Source: Paracamarosporium sp. OC-R06-R3
Lineage: Eukaryota > Ascomycota > Dothideomycetes > Pleosporales > Didymosphaeriaceae
NCBI GenBank assembly: GCA_019828545.1
Contig: JACVRA010000095.1
Location: 798,937 to 862,936, forward strand
Length of the DNA stretch: 64,000 bases
Reading direction: 5' to 3'
Shown here: positions 31,404-40,089 of the stretch, piece after piece
Numbering within the stretch: the stretch's first letter is position 1
Layout of the letters: each line of letters opens with the position of its first letter
Notes under the pieces: model-generated
The model's input: only the letters and a program-made list of their open reading frames with translations
Databases searched by the model: none
What the model was told of the DNA's origin: nothing
Position numbers and translations under genes: made by a program

Positions 31404-33554
31404 CTAGTATGCAAAGCTTTCTGTATGTAGATAAATACCCTGTGCTCCCGTTCCCTTGTGCACCGCCCGCTCATCGCTCAGCGAACAAACGTCTTGCTTC
31501 ACATCCGCCACCAAGCCCTGCGGCCCGCAGACGACCACTGCCGATTCGCCTAGAGCCTGTTCCAACGACCTCCTGATGATATCTCTTGGATTTGGTCGTC
31601 CAGCAAAAACAGCAATCGAAGCATGTACGACAGGTTTAGCTCGAGCACTAGAAGATGTCGACGATATCTGGGATGTTGGCCTGGCAACTAGAGCATTCTC
31701 GCTCGGCCCGCAACATGAACAAGTCATTTGGATACTGTCAGGTGATGCTTCATTGACAGTTGTCTTGCAGCAACACGTTCCATTGGGTCCACAGGTTCTC
31801 GTGGTCACCGACTTGACTTCGGCGATCTCTTCCATAGTGTCATTCATTTTCTTTTTCTCATCCAGTGAAGGGGTCCGACTGAGGACTTCGATTGGCCCAT
31901 GCTTCGATTGCTTTGGAGCTGCGATGGTTGCAAGGATATTTTTGTGTTCTTCTGTAAAAGACTCGTCACAGGTCACATAGACTGTCACCTCGAGCTTGAT
32001 ATGCCTCAAGTCAATTTGTAGAGCCTGAAAATCAGAACACAGGGAAGAAAGCTGTCCAGCAAACCATTCGAGCTGTCCTCGGCTCTTGACAACCCACACG
32101 AATCGTACATGGCGGGTGGCAGCCCCTGTCTGCGCTCCGATGAAAAATTTTGGATCTTTTGGAGGGCTCAGCATTTCTTTCCAACCGTGTAGAATATCCC
32201 GGAGAAGGGGCATAGTAAACGTAGCACCTGTACTACCAGCAAGCAGCACAACGCTGTCGAACTGGCGCAGTGGTCGCAAGGTTCCGTAGGGCCCCTCTAT
32301 GGCTACTGTCCTTGTCCAGAATTGTTCCGACGTTGCGGAAAGCCCATTAAACTTCTCAGCGTGCTTGAAGAAATGCTTTGTTCCACCATTTTCGGCTTTA
32401 ACCAGGAATTCCATTCTTCCGTCTTTCGGAATAGATGCAATAGTAAACGGGTGGTTTTGTAATGGAAGGATAGAGTGGCAGGACAGAAACACGTGCTGTC
32501 CCGGTGTCCATGATATCGGCGGATTTTGAATGACGATCCGGGTAGTCCTATGCGACAGTGGTATAAATTCAGCTTTGCACGCCCAGAATCCCGACGTTTG
32601 ACCGTTCTTTCGTTGCCGAGGATGGAACCAAGAGACGTTCGCATACAAGACTCGCAACATACGTACAACACGATCAAACCACCACAGAGCCACAGGTACC
32701 CAGATATAGACATGGACTTCTGCAGGGGTATGGATGTATACGAAGCCGACTAGAACCGCAAAGGAGACCAGATGTTGCAATACGAACACCTCGTAAGACC
32801 ACCCTCGGATTGGTGCCATAGAGCTGAAAACCATCCAGACCAGCACTGCCCAAGCCACGATGCCTTTACACACGAGGGTGTTTTCCTTTAACTGCGTCCC
32901 GATATAATTGTACGGTGCCCAGTCAGCAAAGAAGTATCCCATATGGATGGTGGCCGTCAAAAGTAAACATCTGGCGCACCATCGATGCAACCAATTAAGA
33001 CGTTCGTGGCTGACACCGGTCGCATAGCCGATGAGATTGTTTTTCCCGGCCAGTAGGAACAGTAGTGGGAACTGGGCAATGGTGACGAACCCGCACCGGT
33101 ATCCAATATTCTCTCTCGACCACCTATCATTCAGGTCGAAGCCGTAGAAGCACAGTACAAGTAGGACCACAATATTCGACGATATCAGGGAGACACGGCC
33201 GATAGTCGGTAGTCGCATGAAACGATCCTTGAAGGGTATCCGCACGGAGAAATTGGATGCTTCTCGTGTAAGTGCGAATGTGGTGGCAACCGACACCATC
33301 AGCCATGACTTGGGTCTTGCTGGGTGTGGTGAGCCTGCTCGGGCCGCCGCGAGCCTAAGCTGGTAAGCAATGATTTCTTTAGGTTTGGAACGCCCCACAT
33401 ACCTCTGTCTGTAGAGGATAATGTTGAAGATGTTGACTAACGTCGCGACGCCAATGGCAGCACCTACGACAGCCCAGTAATATTTTGGGAACTCAATGAG
33501 GGGAGCAGTGCCGCCCATGCTCATTGAGCCCATGGCAGTGCCCGACATGTCCAT
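31404..33554 (-). CDS. ferric/cupric reductase transmembrane protein (Fre family)
   Basis: Single exon, 716 residues. A short extracellular N-terminus is rich in Met (MDMSGTAMGSMSMGG). The ferric-reductase membrane domain (about 25-300) carries the bis-heme histidines H190/H204 and H261/H275, both spaced HX13H. The FAD-binding motif is HPFTIAS at 368-374. NADPH-binding elements are LAGSTGATFTMPL at about 438-450 and VVCGPQGLV at 674-682. Between them is a Cys-rich insertion at 588-615 with a CCC cluster and a CSCC cluster. The enzyme moves electrons from cytosolic NADPH to Fe(III)/Cu(II) outside the cell. The Met-rich head and the divergent copper transporter suggest copper as a main substrate (inference). 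ATG 33554 was chosen because the upstream part of the open frame is not membrane-protein-like and the Met motif begins here. Confidence 0.93.
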   Translation of the reverse strand: MDMSGTAMGSMSMGGTAPLIEFPKYYWAVVGAAIGVATLVNIFNIILYRQRYVGRSKPKEIIAYQLRLAAARAGSPHPARPKSWLMVSVATTFALTREASNFSVRIPFKDRFMRLPTIGRVSLISSNIVVLLVLCFYGFDLNDRWSRENIGYRCGFVTIAQFPLLFLLAGKNNLIGYATGVSHERLNWLHRWCARCLLLTATIHMGYFFADWAPYNYIGTQLKENTLVCKGIVAWAVLVWMVFSSMAPIRGWSYEVFVLQHLVSFAVLVGFVYIHTPAEVHVYIWVPVALWWFDRVVRMLRVLYANVSWFHPRQRKNGQTSGFWACKAEFIPLSHRTTRIVIQNPPISWTPGQHVFLSCHSILPLQNHPFTIASIPKDGRMEFLVKAENGGTKHFFKHAEKFNGLSATSEQFWTRTVAIEGPYGTLRPLRQFDSVVLLAGSTGATFTMPLLRDILHGWKEMLSPPKDPKFFIGAQTGAATRHVRFVWVVKSRGQLEWFAGQLSSLCSDFQALQIDLRHIKLEVTVYVTCDESFTEEHKNILATIAAPKQSKHGPIEVLSRTPSLDEKKKMNDTMEEIAEVKSVTTRTCGPNGTCCCKTTVNEASPDSIQMTCSCCGPSENALVARPTSQISSTSSSARAKPVVHASIAVFAGRPNPRDIIRRSLEQALGESAVVVCGPQGLVADVKQDVCSLSDERAVHKGTGAQGIYLHTESFAY

Positions 33555-33755
33555 GGTGTTACGTGAGGCCAAACAATTTAACAGAGCTGGCTGTGTTTGA
33601 AGGGCTGAGTCGGGAGTAGAGTGTCGAACCGCAGCGATGTGCTTTGTTGCACGGATATATCCTATCAGCACTGTCGCAAAACTACCTGCTTGGCCTTCGA
33701 TTGTCGATGGGGACGAGGGCCTCGCTGTACTTTAAATTGTCGGCATCTAATAGCC

Positions 33756-33776
33756 TGGCAGTGCCCGACATGTCCA
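33756..33776. repeat. copy of the 21 bases spanning the metalloreductase start (other copy 33533-33553)
   Basis: The two copies are identical over 21 bases (core GGCAGTGCCCGACATGTCC) and in the same orientation, about 220 bases apart. One encodes the first residues of the reductase (MDMSGTA without the first base); the other lies in its leader. Confidence 0.85.
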
Positions 33777-33972
33777 GCGCGACATGTATGAGTGGTGATG
33801 CTGGTGTAGAGACGATGATCCGTCGGCGGAGGAGAAGCTGGTGGTGCAGATGCCAGAAGAATGCGCTCTCGACTCGACGTTGCCACGGGCCTGGTATTCA
33901 CCGCGTACTACTACTGCACAGTGAATGGAGGGGGCCGGTTGCGGCTAGCGGGGGCGCCGGGCCCCTGTCGAT

Positions 33973-33983
33973 AACTTGCTCAA
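33973..33983 (+). promoter_or_regulatory. candidate copper-responsive element (Mac1-like)
   Basis: AACTTGCTCAA contains TTGCTCA, one base short of the yeast Mac1 site TTTGCTCA. It lies between the divergent reductase and Ctr genes, and the identical 11-mer is found at 35465-35475. Function is an inference. Confidence 0.35.
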
Positions 33984-34430
33984 ACGCACGCACGGGGACG
34001 GCGCGAACATGGCCTCCACCTCGCTGCAAGCACTCGGCAGCGTGCACCATGGAGCTGGCGCCATGGGTGCCAGCAGCAGAAGAAAAGGCCTTTGTCCGCC
34101 TGTCCCAGCCACACGGCATCTCATCGCTGCCGACCAGCTTCCCCCGCGAGCCGCTGGCACTGCCTTACATTCCACGCTTCATCCCTCCTCTTGTCCCTTC
34201 TTGACTGTCGCGAGATCCCCCGCAATCACTCGCAAATCTCTGAGAAAAGCAGCCCGTGCGTTCATGCTCCAGCGTTGTGCAAGCAAGCCAAGCTCGTTTT
34301 GACGCAGCGGCGGCCGACTTGATAAGCGGCACGTCTGCCGCCTACCATCGCCAGTCTAGCAGTTATCATCGAGCAGCAACCTAATCTACGTAATCCGAAC
34401 GATTCGTACATCTAGACACCAACTACCGCA

Positions 34431-35069
34431 ATGGTCGCTCACGAAGGTCACGGCATGGGGTCTATGGATATGGCTATGGATGGGATGAGTAGTGGCTCCT
34501 CGATGTCCATGGGAATGTCCATGTTCTTCTTCACATCGACGTCAACTCCCCTCTATTCGGAAGCCTGGACACCGACGAGCGCTGGCGCTTACGCCGGAAC
34601 TTGCATCTTCCTCATCGTCCTTGCCGTTATCCTCCGTGGCCTTTTTACCGCCAAAACTTTCCTCGAGTACAGGGCACTCGAAAATGCCCTCAAGCGAAGA
34701 TATGTCGTTACCGCGGATCAGCAAACGGTGGCGGACAAGGCCTTCAACGACGCGAACTCGATGACTGGCATCTTAACGACGAATGGACTGCAAGAGAATG
34801 TACGAATCGTCGAGGCTCCTGCCAGACATGTTCAGCCCTTTAGGTTCAGCATCGACCTCCCAAGAGCCTTCATCATGACCCTGGCTGCGGGTGTTGGTTA
34901 CCTTCTGTGAGTTGCATAACCATGCACCAAAGAGACCCCTTGCTGACCATTTGCCAGTATGTTAGCAGTAATGTCGTACAACGTCGGTTATTTCCTTTCG
35001 GTTTTGGCAGGTACATTCATTGGTGAGTTGGCGTTGGGCAGGTTCAATCAAGGTGTCATGTCCATGTAG
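34431..35069 (+). CDS. Ctr-type high-affinity copper transporter
   Basis: Two exons, 34431-34906 and 34958-35069, give 195 residues; the 51-bp intron is GT..AG. The extracellular N-terminus has Mets motifs (GHGMGSMDMAMDGM, MSMGMSMFF). TM1 is at about 52-72, a cytosolic loop follows, and TM2 carries the essential MxxxM motif (MLAVM, 160-164). TM3 carries GxxxG (GTFIG, 177-181), which packs the trimer. These are the defining residues of the SLC31/Ctr family, which imports Cu(I) across the plasma membrane as a trimer. An unspliced reading would end after TM2, so the second exon is required. It shares a promoter region with the metalloreductase, whose product Cu(I) it would take up. Confidence 0.97.
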
Positions 35070-35811
35070 TGTTTCATATCTCACGAGAGCGTGTTTGAGT
35101 GTAGAGCAGCTTGGCACTGTGTACGCAAGTCGGTAATGGGTGGAATAGAGTAGCTGCAGGGTTCAGCCTCTGTCCGACTGTACATATAATCCATCGGACC
35201 TCAGACATGACAAACAGGCACTATCATACAGATTACCATTGTGATTGTGTAGAGATTCGTGCGCAGTTGCACCGAGGTGGCCGCGGACTCCAATCCGCCA
35301 CTTCCGCTAGCAAGAGGCTTATTCTGTTGCAAAATGCCCGTATCCAAACGTGGTATTGGAGAGCAGACCGAAAAGGCATGCTGATCGGCTGTGGCTGCTG
35401 GGGTGGGCCACGGTAGATACAAGGACCCTTGCTGATGGCATGCAGCTTGCGCTAAGTCTCCCGGAACTTGCTCAATATTGCTCTCGGTCTAGGCTTCGGC
35501 GGCCAACACTGTGCTTTGTCCCGCGCCATCAACATTTCACTGCAGGTGAAGGCGATGGGCCACCTGCTGTTCTGGTCTAGTGGCGAAGAATGGTAAAACA
35601 AGCTCATGATGGCTTGACGCGAGTGCCACGCGAGGTGCATCGTCGGAATGCACGGCAGGGCAAGCTCTTGTGGACAATAAGTAAGGTACCTGCTCAGCTT
35701 TGAGGTTCACTCGCAAACTATAGTCACTTCCACTTTAGCTCTTGCTTTCTATCTTCTGTGTTTAATACCGTGTGGCGTAAGCCCGGGCCAGTTTCACAAT
35801 CACCCTTCACG
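35070..35811. promoter_or_regulatory. intergenic region upstream of the Bim1-like gene
   Basis: No gene supported. It contains a second exact copy of AACTTGCTCAA (35465-35475) and a further TGCTCA core at 35691-35696, about 120 bases before the start codon. Confidence 0.5.
35465..35475 (+). promoter_or_regulatory. candidate copper-responsive element, second copy
   Basis: Identical 11-mer to that at 33973-33983, about 340 bases before the Bim1-like start codon. Interpretation as a Mac1-like site is an inference. Confidence 0.35.
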
Positions 35812-36512
35812 ATGCTCCTCAACGCCCTCTATGTTCTCGCGGCGATCCCGCTCGCTTCTGCCCATTTCCTGCTCACCTGGCCCGATAGGCGTGGCTTTGA
35901 CGATGACAAGGCGACTGGCGGTCCCTGTGGTGGCTTCGATTCTCCGAGCAGTAATCGCACCGAGTTTCCACTCTCCGGCGGTCCTGTTCAATTGGACATG
36001 CACCACACGCAAACCAAGTTGGCTGTGTATCTTGCGCTCGGCAACAATCCCACTGCTGATGACTTCACCATCACTCTGATTCCGACGCTCTCCGAGGAAG
36101 GCCCCAGCAACTTCTGCTTAGGTTCGGTCAACATCCCATCAAATCTGAATATCTCGGCTGGTACGAATGGAACGATCCAGGTTGTAACGAACGGTGACCC
36201 TAGCGGTGGTTTGTACCAGGTGAGCGAAGCACATGCTACATCTTGTGGAATAGCTCTGCTAACGTTTCAAAGTGCGGCGACGTCACTTTCATCAACACCA
36301 CGCTCTCCGAATCGGACTACAACAGCCATTGCCAGAATAGCACAGGCGTGAGGGTCACGCAAGAGAACATTTCGGGCCAACCCAATGGAACCACTTCTTC
36401 AAGCAGCGCCCCAAGCAGTAGTCCAAGCCCGGAGGCAGGCGCTGCTACTCACGCGGCAGCTGGTGCGTGGGTTATGGGTGCCGCAGGAATAGCTGCCCTG
36501 GCCTTATTTTGA
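35812..36512 (+). CDS. Bim1/X325-type LPMO-like copper-binding protein, GPI-anchored
   Basis: Two exons, 35812-36219 and 36273-36512, give 215 residues; the 53-bp intron has a TGCTAAC branch point. Signal peptide 1-17 (MLLNALYVLAAIPLASA) is followed directly by His18 (HFLLTWPDRRGF), so the mature protein would start with histidine as in LPMO-like copper sites. A second His pair is in LDMHHTQTKL (64-65). Four cysteines (39, 102, 137, 156) can form two disulfides. Several N-glycosylation sequons are present. A Ser/Pro-rich stalk and a hydrophobic tail (GAWVMGAAGIAALALF) fit a GPI anchor. The family includes Cryptococcus Bim1, which helps copper uptake through Ctr1, and X325 proteins without polysaccharide-oxidising activity. 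Its position beside the reductase and Ctr genes fits that role. Confidence 0.9.
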
Positions 36513-37052
36513 GTATGCAAGAAAACCTCTCAGGACGCTTGTACATAGTGCGATCGTTTTAATGATACCATTTCCTTTTCTGCCATTGATAGTGCCCTTC
36601 ACTACGGCTTGCTTGTGATTGTTATATATGATCTGCGTGATTGTGATTGGCCAATGCTCGCCCTGGCTACTACCAACTCAACATGAAAGGTCTGAATGTC
36701 GTAAAGTAAATGAAATATGAACAAGGAGTTGGTGCATCGATTGTAAGCCTGAGATAGTGACGAGCTTTAGCTACAGGCCTGCAATGCGGTGAGGTAGAGA
36801 AAATCGACCACCAACTCCAAGCGAGGCCACATTCGGAGCCTCGGCGCTTTTCCTCCGTTCACGCGCTTCGACTCCATCACCAAACCACACCCGCGCAGCC
36901 TCCACCCAGCAGCCCGAATCCTGTACGTATACTCTTCTCCACACGCCTCTCGGATATATATTTAACCTCATCGGGATTCCCTCGATCAGACGCTGACGTA
37001 GCGACCGTAGCAGACTCGCCTTTACCTTACATTTTCTCTCCCCACCGCAAAT
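36513..37052. other. intergenic, promoter of the NAC beta gene
   Basis: No gene supported. A minus-strand 116-codon frame at 36771-37121 overlaps the first NAC beta exon and is a shadow. Confidence 0.45.
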
Positions 37053-37904
37053 ATGGACCAAGCAAAGCTGGCGCGCATGCAGCAGTCGGTGCGCATTGGT
37101 ACGTTTCCTCCGCATCAACATGAATCAAAGCTCTCACTCAAAGGGATCACCATACTTTTCAACGGGGTTGCTAACTAACATGCGAAATAGGGTAAGCATC
37201 CACCTTTTCTACGGTTCCTTCGACCACACGACCCCGCTCTTGGATGTGCACCCGCAGATTTGGCACAGCACCCGTCGTCAAGAAGATTCCAACCTGAGAT
37301 ACCGCAAACATATATCTGTGGACCATGGCTAACACAGGTTGGTAGTGGAAAGGGCACCCCGCGAAGGAAGGTCAAGAAGGTGCACAAGAGCGCCGGTACC
37401 GACGACAAGAAGCTCCAAGGCGCACTCAAGAAGCTCAATGTTCAGCCTATTCAGGCCATTGAGGAGGTCAACATGTTCAAGACCGACGGAAACGTAATCC
37501 ACTTCTCGGCACCAAAGGGTACGTTCACCCCCACTGCAACCGGAAACGAGGCGCATGGCGCTTGCATTCGTTACGAGCTGCGATGTTTCAGTGTCTGATG
37601 CGATCACGTTAAGCCTTCGACACTTGTCGGCTAATCTGTGTTTCCAGTCCACGCTTCCGTGCCCGCCAACACCTTCGCCATCTACGGCAATGGCGAGGAC
37701 AAGGAGCTCACAGAGCTCGTCCCCGGTATCCTCAACCAGCTCGGCCCCGACTCGCTGGCGTCGCTACGCAAGCTCGCCGAGAGCTACCAGAGCATGCAGA
37801 AGGAGAAGGGTGAGGACGACAAGAAGGACGATGACGAGGACGATGACGACATCCCCGACCTCGTTGCGGGTGACAACTTCGAGTCAAAGGCGGAGGTTGA
37901 GTAA
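37053..37904 (+). CDS. egd1: nascent polypeptide-associated complex subunit beta (NAC beta/Egd1/BTF3)
   Basis: Exons proposed: 37053-37098, a single base at 37191, 37346-37518 and 37648-37904; total 158 residues. The protein has the conserved N-terminus [20 protein letters not shown], including the ribosome-binding RRKVKKVHK. The NAC domain ([19 protein letters not shown], then [20 protein letters not shown]) and an acidic C-terminus with [13 protein letters not shown] follow. NAC beta binds ribosomes near the exit tunnel with NAC alpha and shields nascent chains. Joining exon 1 directly to the third exon breaks the frame by one base. One G between a strong acceptor (CTAAC..AATAG) and a strong donor (GTAAGC) restores IGGKGTPRR exactly. 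Introns are 92, 154 and 129 bp. Confidence 0.93.
37191..37191 (+). other. putative single-nucleotide exon of the NAC beta gene
   Basis: Base G at 37191 is flanked by an acceptor ending AAATAG (branch TTGCTAACTAAC about 15 bases upstream) and a donor GTAAGC. It supplies the second base of the Gly codon in RIGGKG. No other canonical splice combination I tried gives the conserved sequence. Confidence 0.6.
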
Positions 37905-38808
37905 GCAACTCGGGGGCGTGGAGAACGTATCTGTAGCACCATAACGAGCTAGTTGGGATATAGCGCAATATGGGCTACCATGTATGTGATACTGATGACT
38001 GTGGACACGGCCTACTTCCATTCCTCTCTCGTTTGGCAGTCATGGCCGGTCTCATGCCACATGCGAGCCAGGCTGGCGTTTATTCTGAAAGATACAGTAT
38101 GGAAAAGTCCAAGCAATGACCACTCATGAAAAGATGGTGTGACTTGACCGTGGTGATGATGGATTGCCTCCTAGGCAACCGCGAAAGAACAGCTTTTCCA
38201 ATCAGCGTATGTCTCGTAACAAAGATGTCAGCACAAGGTACGGCTGCACATTGCGAATATGGTCCCTGCTCAAATGCCGCCCCTGGATGACAAAATACAG
38301 CGGAATGTGCTATTGATGATAGCAGCAAAGGCGGAATTGCTACACATGAACCATAGTCCACCTGAGCTATGCTTTGCTCGGACGTGCTTGATCATCAGCC
38401 GGGCCGGATCTCGCTGCCTTCCGGAGCTGTCTCGACTCGGTTTAGCGCATCAGCCTCAGGCGTGTTGCCCTTGCGCGGGCGTTCCCCAGCAGCACCACAT
38501 TGTTAATCTTCAGCACGGACACGAGTTGGCTTACGATATGATCCTCCCCCCGCGCACGTGGTTGTGCATACGCTCCAGTATAAATACATTACTGGCGAGG
38601 CTTCCTCCGGAAACCCATCTCCCACGAGTGGCGTCACGACTCGTTCAGCCTCCGGAGTCTCCGCCCCAAGTCCGCTACGCGTCTCAACTTACCTCCAAGC
38701 GTGTTTCTTGTCCCTTGTTTCGTGGTTTCCTCCCTTTCGACGCGCCTTTTCCATCGTGTCATCCTCCTCTCCTCTTTTTCTCGTTGTAGTGAGATACCCA
38801 ACAGCGCC
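37905..38808. other. intergenic, promoter of the AIF-like gene
   Basis: 0.9 kb without a supported gene. The last 200 bases are pyrimidine-rich, as expected for a fungal promoter/5' UTR. Confidence 0.45.
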
Positions 38809-40089
38809 ATGTCAACAGAAACCATCCTTGTCCTCGGCGGCTCCTTCGCCGGCATGAGCGCCGCCCACTACGCTTTGAAGCACATCATCCCCCAGCTTCC
38901 AAAGAAAGATGGCACTAACTACAACGTCACCGTCGTCAATCCCTCGAAGGACTTCTTTTGGAGAATCGCCGGCCCTAGGGTGACTGCTTCAAAGGAGCTG
39001 ATGCCTTACAATAAACTGTTTTATCCCATTGAACCAGCATTCGCCTATGCAAAGGACAAGTTCACCTTCGTGCACGGCAAGGCGACCCATGTCGATTCCG
39101 CCGGGCAGACGGTGTCTGTAGAGACAGCCAGCGGCGAGCAGAAGAGCATTCCGTATGCCGCGTTGGTGATCGCAACAGGGTTCTCGACACCCAGTCCGCT
39201 TTTTACCCAGACGACAGACCGTGCCGCCCTGGAGGCCACATACGAAGCATTTCACTCGCAACTAAAGAACGCAAAGACCGTGGTGGTTGGCGGCGCGGGG
39301 CCCGTGGGTGTTGAGACTGCAAGCGAGATCGCCGAGTTTCTAAATGGAAAGCCAGGTTTCTTGGCATCCGCGCCCAAGAACCCCAAAGCGAAGGTCACAG
39401 TCGTCAGTGCGGAAAAGAAGATGCTGCCCGTCCTGCGCGAGTCGATATCCAAGCAAGCCGAGAAATTTCTCAAGCGTGTGGGCGCAGACGTACTCTATAA
39501 CACCAAAGTCGTATCCGCCACCAAGGCTAGCGACGCGGAAGATGCAAAGACCACGGTCCAGCTTTCAGACGGCAAAACCATTGAAGCGGACATTTACATC
39601 GATGCTACAGGCATTCGTCCTAATACAGGATTCCTACCTAAAGAATGGCTCGACAGCCGGAATCGCGTCTCCTGTAATTCCAAGACGCTCCGCGTGGAGG
39701 CCGCAGGGTCTCGTGTCTACGTCGTCGGTGACTGCGCTTCCTACACTCAAGGTGGCGTCATGGATCAATACGACGCTATCCCCGTGGCAATGACCAACCT
39801 GCGTACTGACCTCATCGCCCATCTTTCTGGCAAGGCACCTGGCCCCGACAGACATTATACACCCAATCCGAAAGAGCAACAACTTGTGCCTATCGGCACG
39901 CAAAAGGGTGTTGGGGCTGCGAATGGCATGGTGCTACCAAGCGTTATGGTTTGGGCGATTAAGGGAAGGGATTACATGATCGGCATGTTGGCTGAAGGAC
40001 ATATGAACGGGAAGTCTTATGCGAAAGAGGGGAAGTGGAAGCCTCAGCCAATCGTCGCGGCTGGACAGGTGGGTACGAGCCGAGGCTGA
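38809..40089 (+). CDS. AIF/AMID-like FAD-dependent pyridine nucleotide-disulfide oxidoreductase
   Basis: Single exon, 426 residues. The FAD-binding Rossmann motif is at the N-terminus (ILVLGGSFAGMSAAHYAL). The ATG motif is ALVIATGFSTPSP. The NAD(P)H-binding Rossmann motif is in the middle (TVVVGGAGPVGVETASEIAE). The second FAD motif is RVYVVGDCASY, preceded by IDATGIRPNTGF. This arrangement matches fungal AIF-like proteins related to AIFM2/FSP1, NAD(P)H:quinone oxidoreductases of membranes or lipid droplets. There is no mitochondrial presequence. The C-terminal six residues may be intron read-through (GACAG/GTGGGTACG is a possible donor). ATG 38809 was chosen because the FAD motif must start near the N-terminus; the longer frame adds an unrelated hydrophobic leader. 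Confidence 0.9.
   Translation: MSTETILVLGGSFAGMSAAHYALKHIIPQLPKKDGTNYNVTVVNPSKDFFWRIAGPRVTASKELMPYNKLFYPIEPAFAYAKDKFTFVHGKATHVDSAGQTVSVETASGEQKSIPYAALVIATGFSTPSPLFTQTTDRAALEATYEAFHSQLKNAKTVVVGGAGPVGVETASEIAEFLNGKPGFLASAPKNPKAKVTVVSAEKKMLPVLRESISKQAEKFLKRVGADVLYNTKVVSATKASDAEDAKTTVQLSDGKTIEADIYIDATGIRPNTGFLPKEWLDSRNRVSCNSKTLRVEAAGSRVYVVGDCASYTQGGVMDQYDAIPVAMTNLRTDLIAHLSGKAPGPDRHYTPNPKEQQLVPIGTQKGVGAANGMVLPSVMVWAIKGRDYMIGMLAEGHMNGKSYAKEGKWKPQPIVAAGQVGTSRG

Larger units (their letters stand above)
33555..34430. promoter_or_regulatory. shared divergent promoter of the metalloreductase and the copper transporter
   Basis: 876 bases separate the two start codons. It contains an 11-base motif AACTTGCTCAA at 33973-33983 that recurs before the Bim1-like gene. 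It also contains a second copy (33756-33776) of the 21 bases around the reductase start codon. No protein gene is supported here. Confidence 0.6.
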
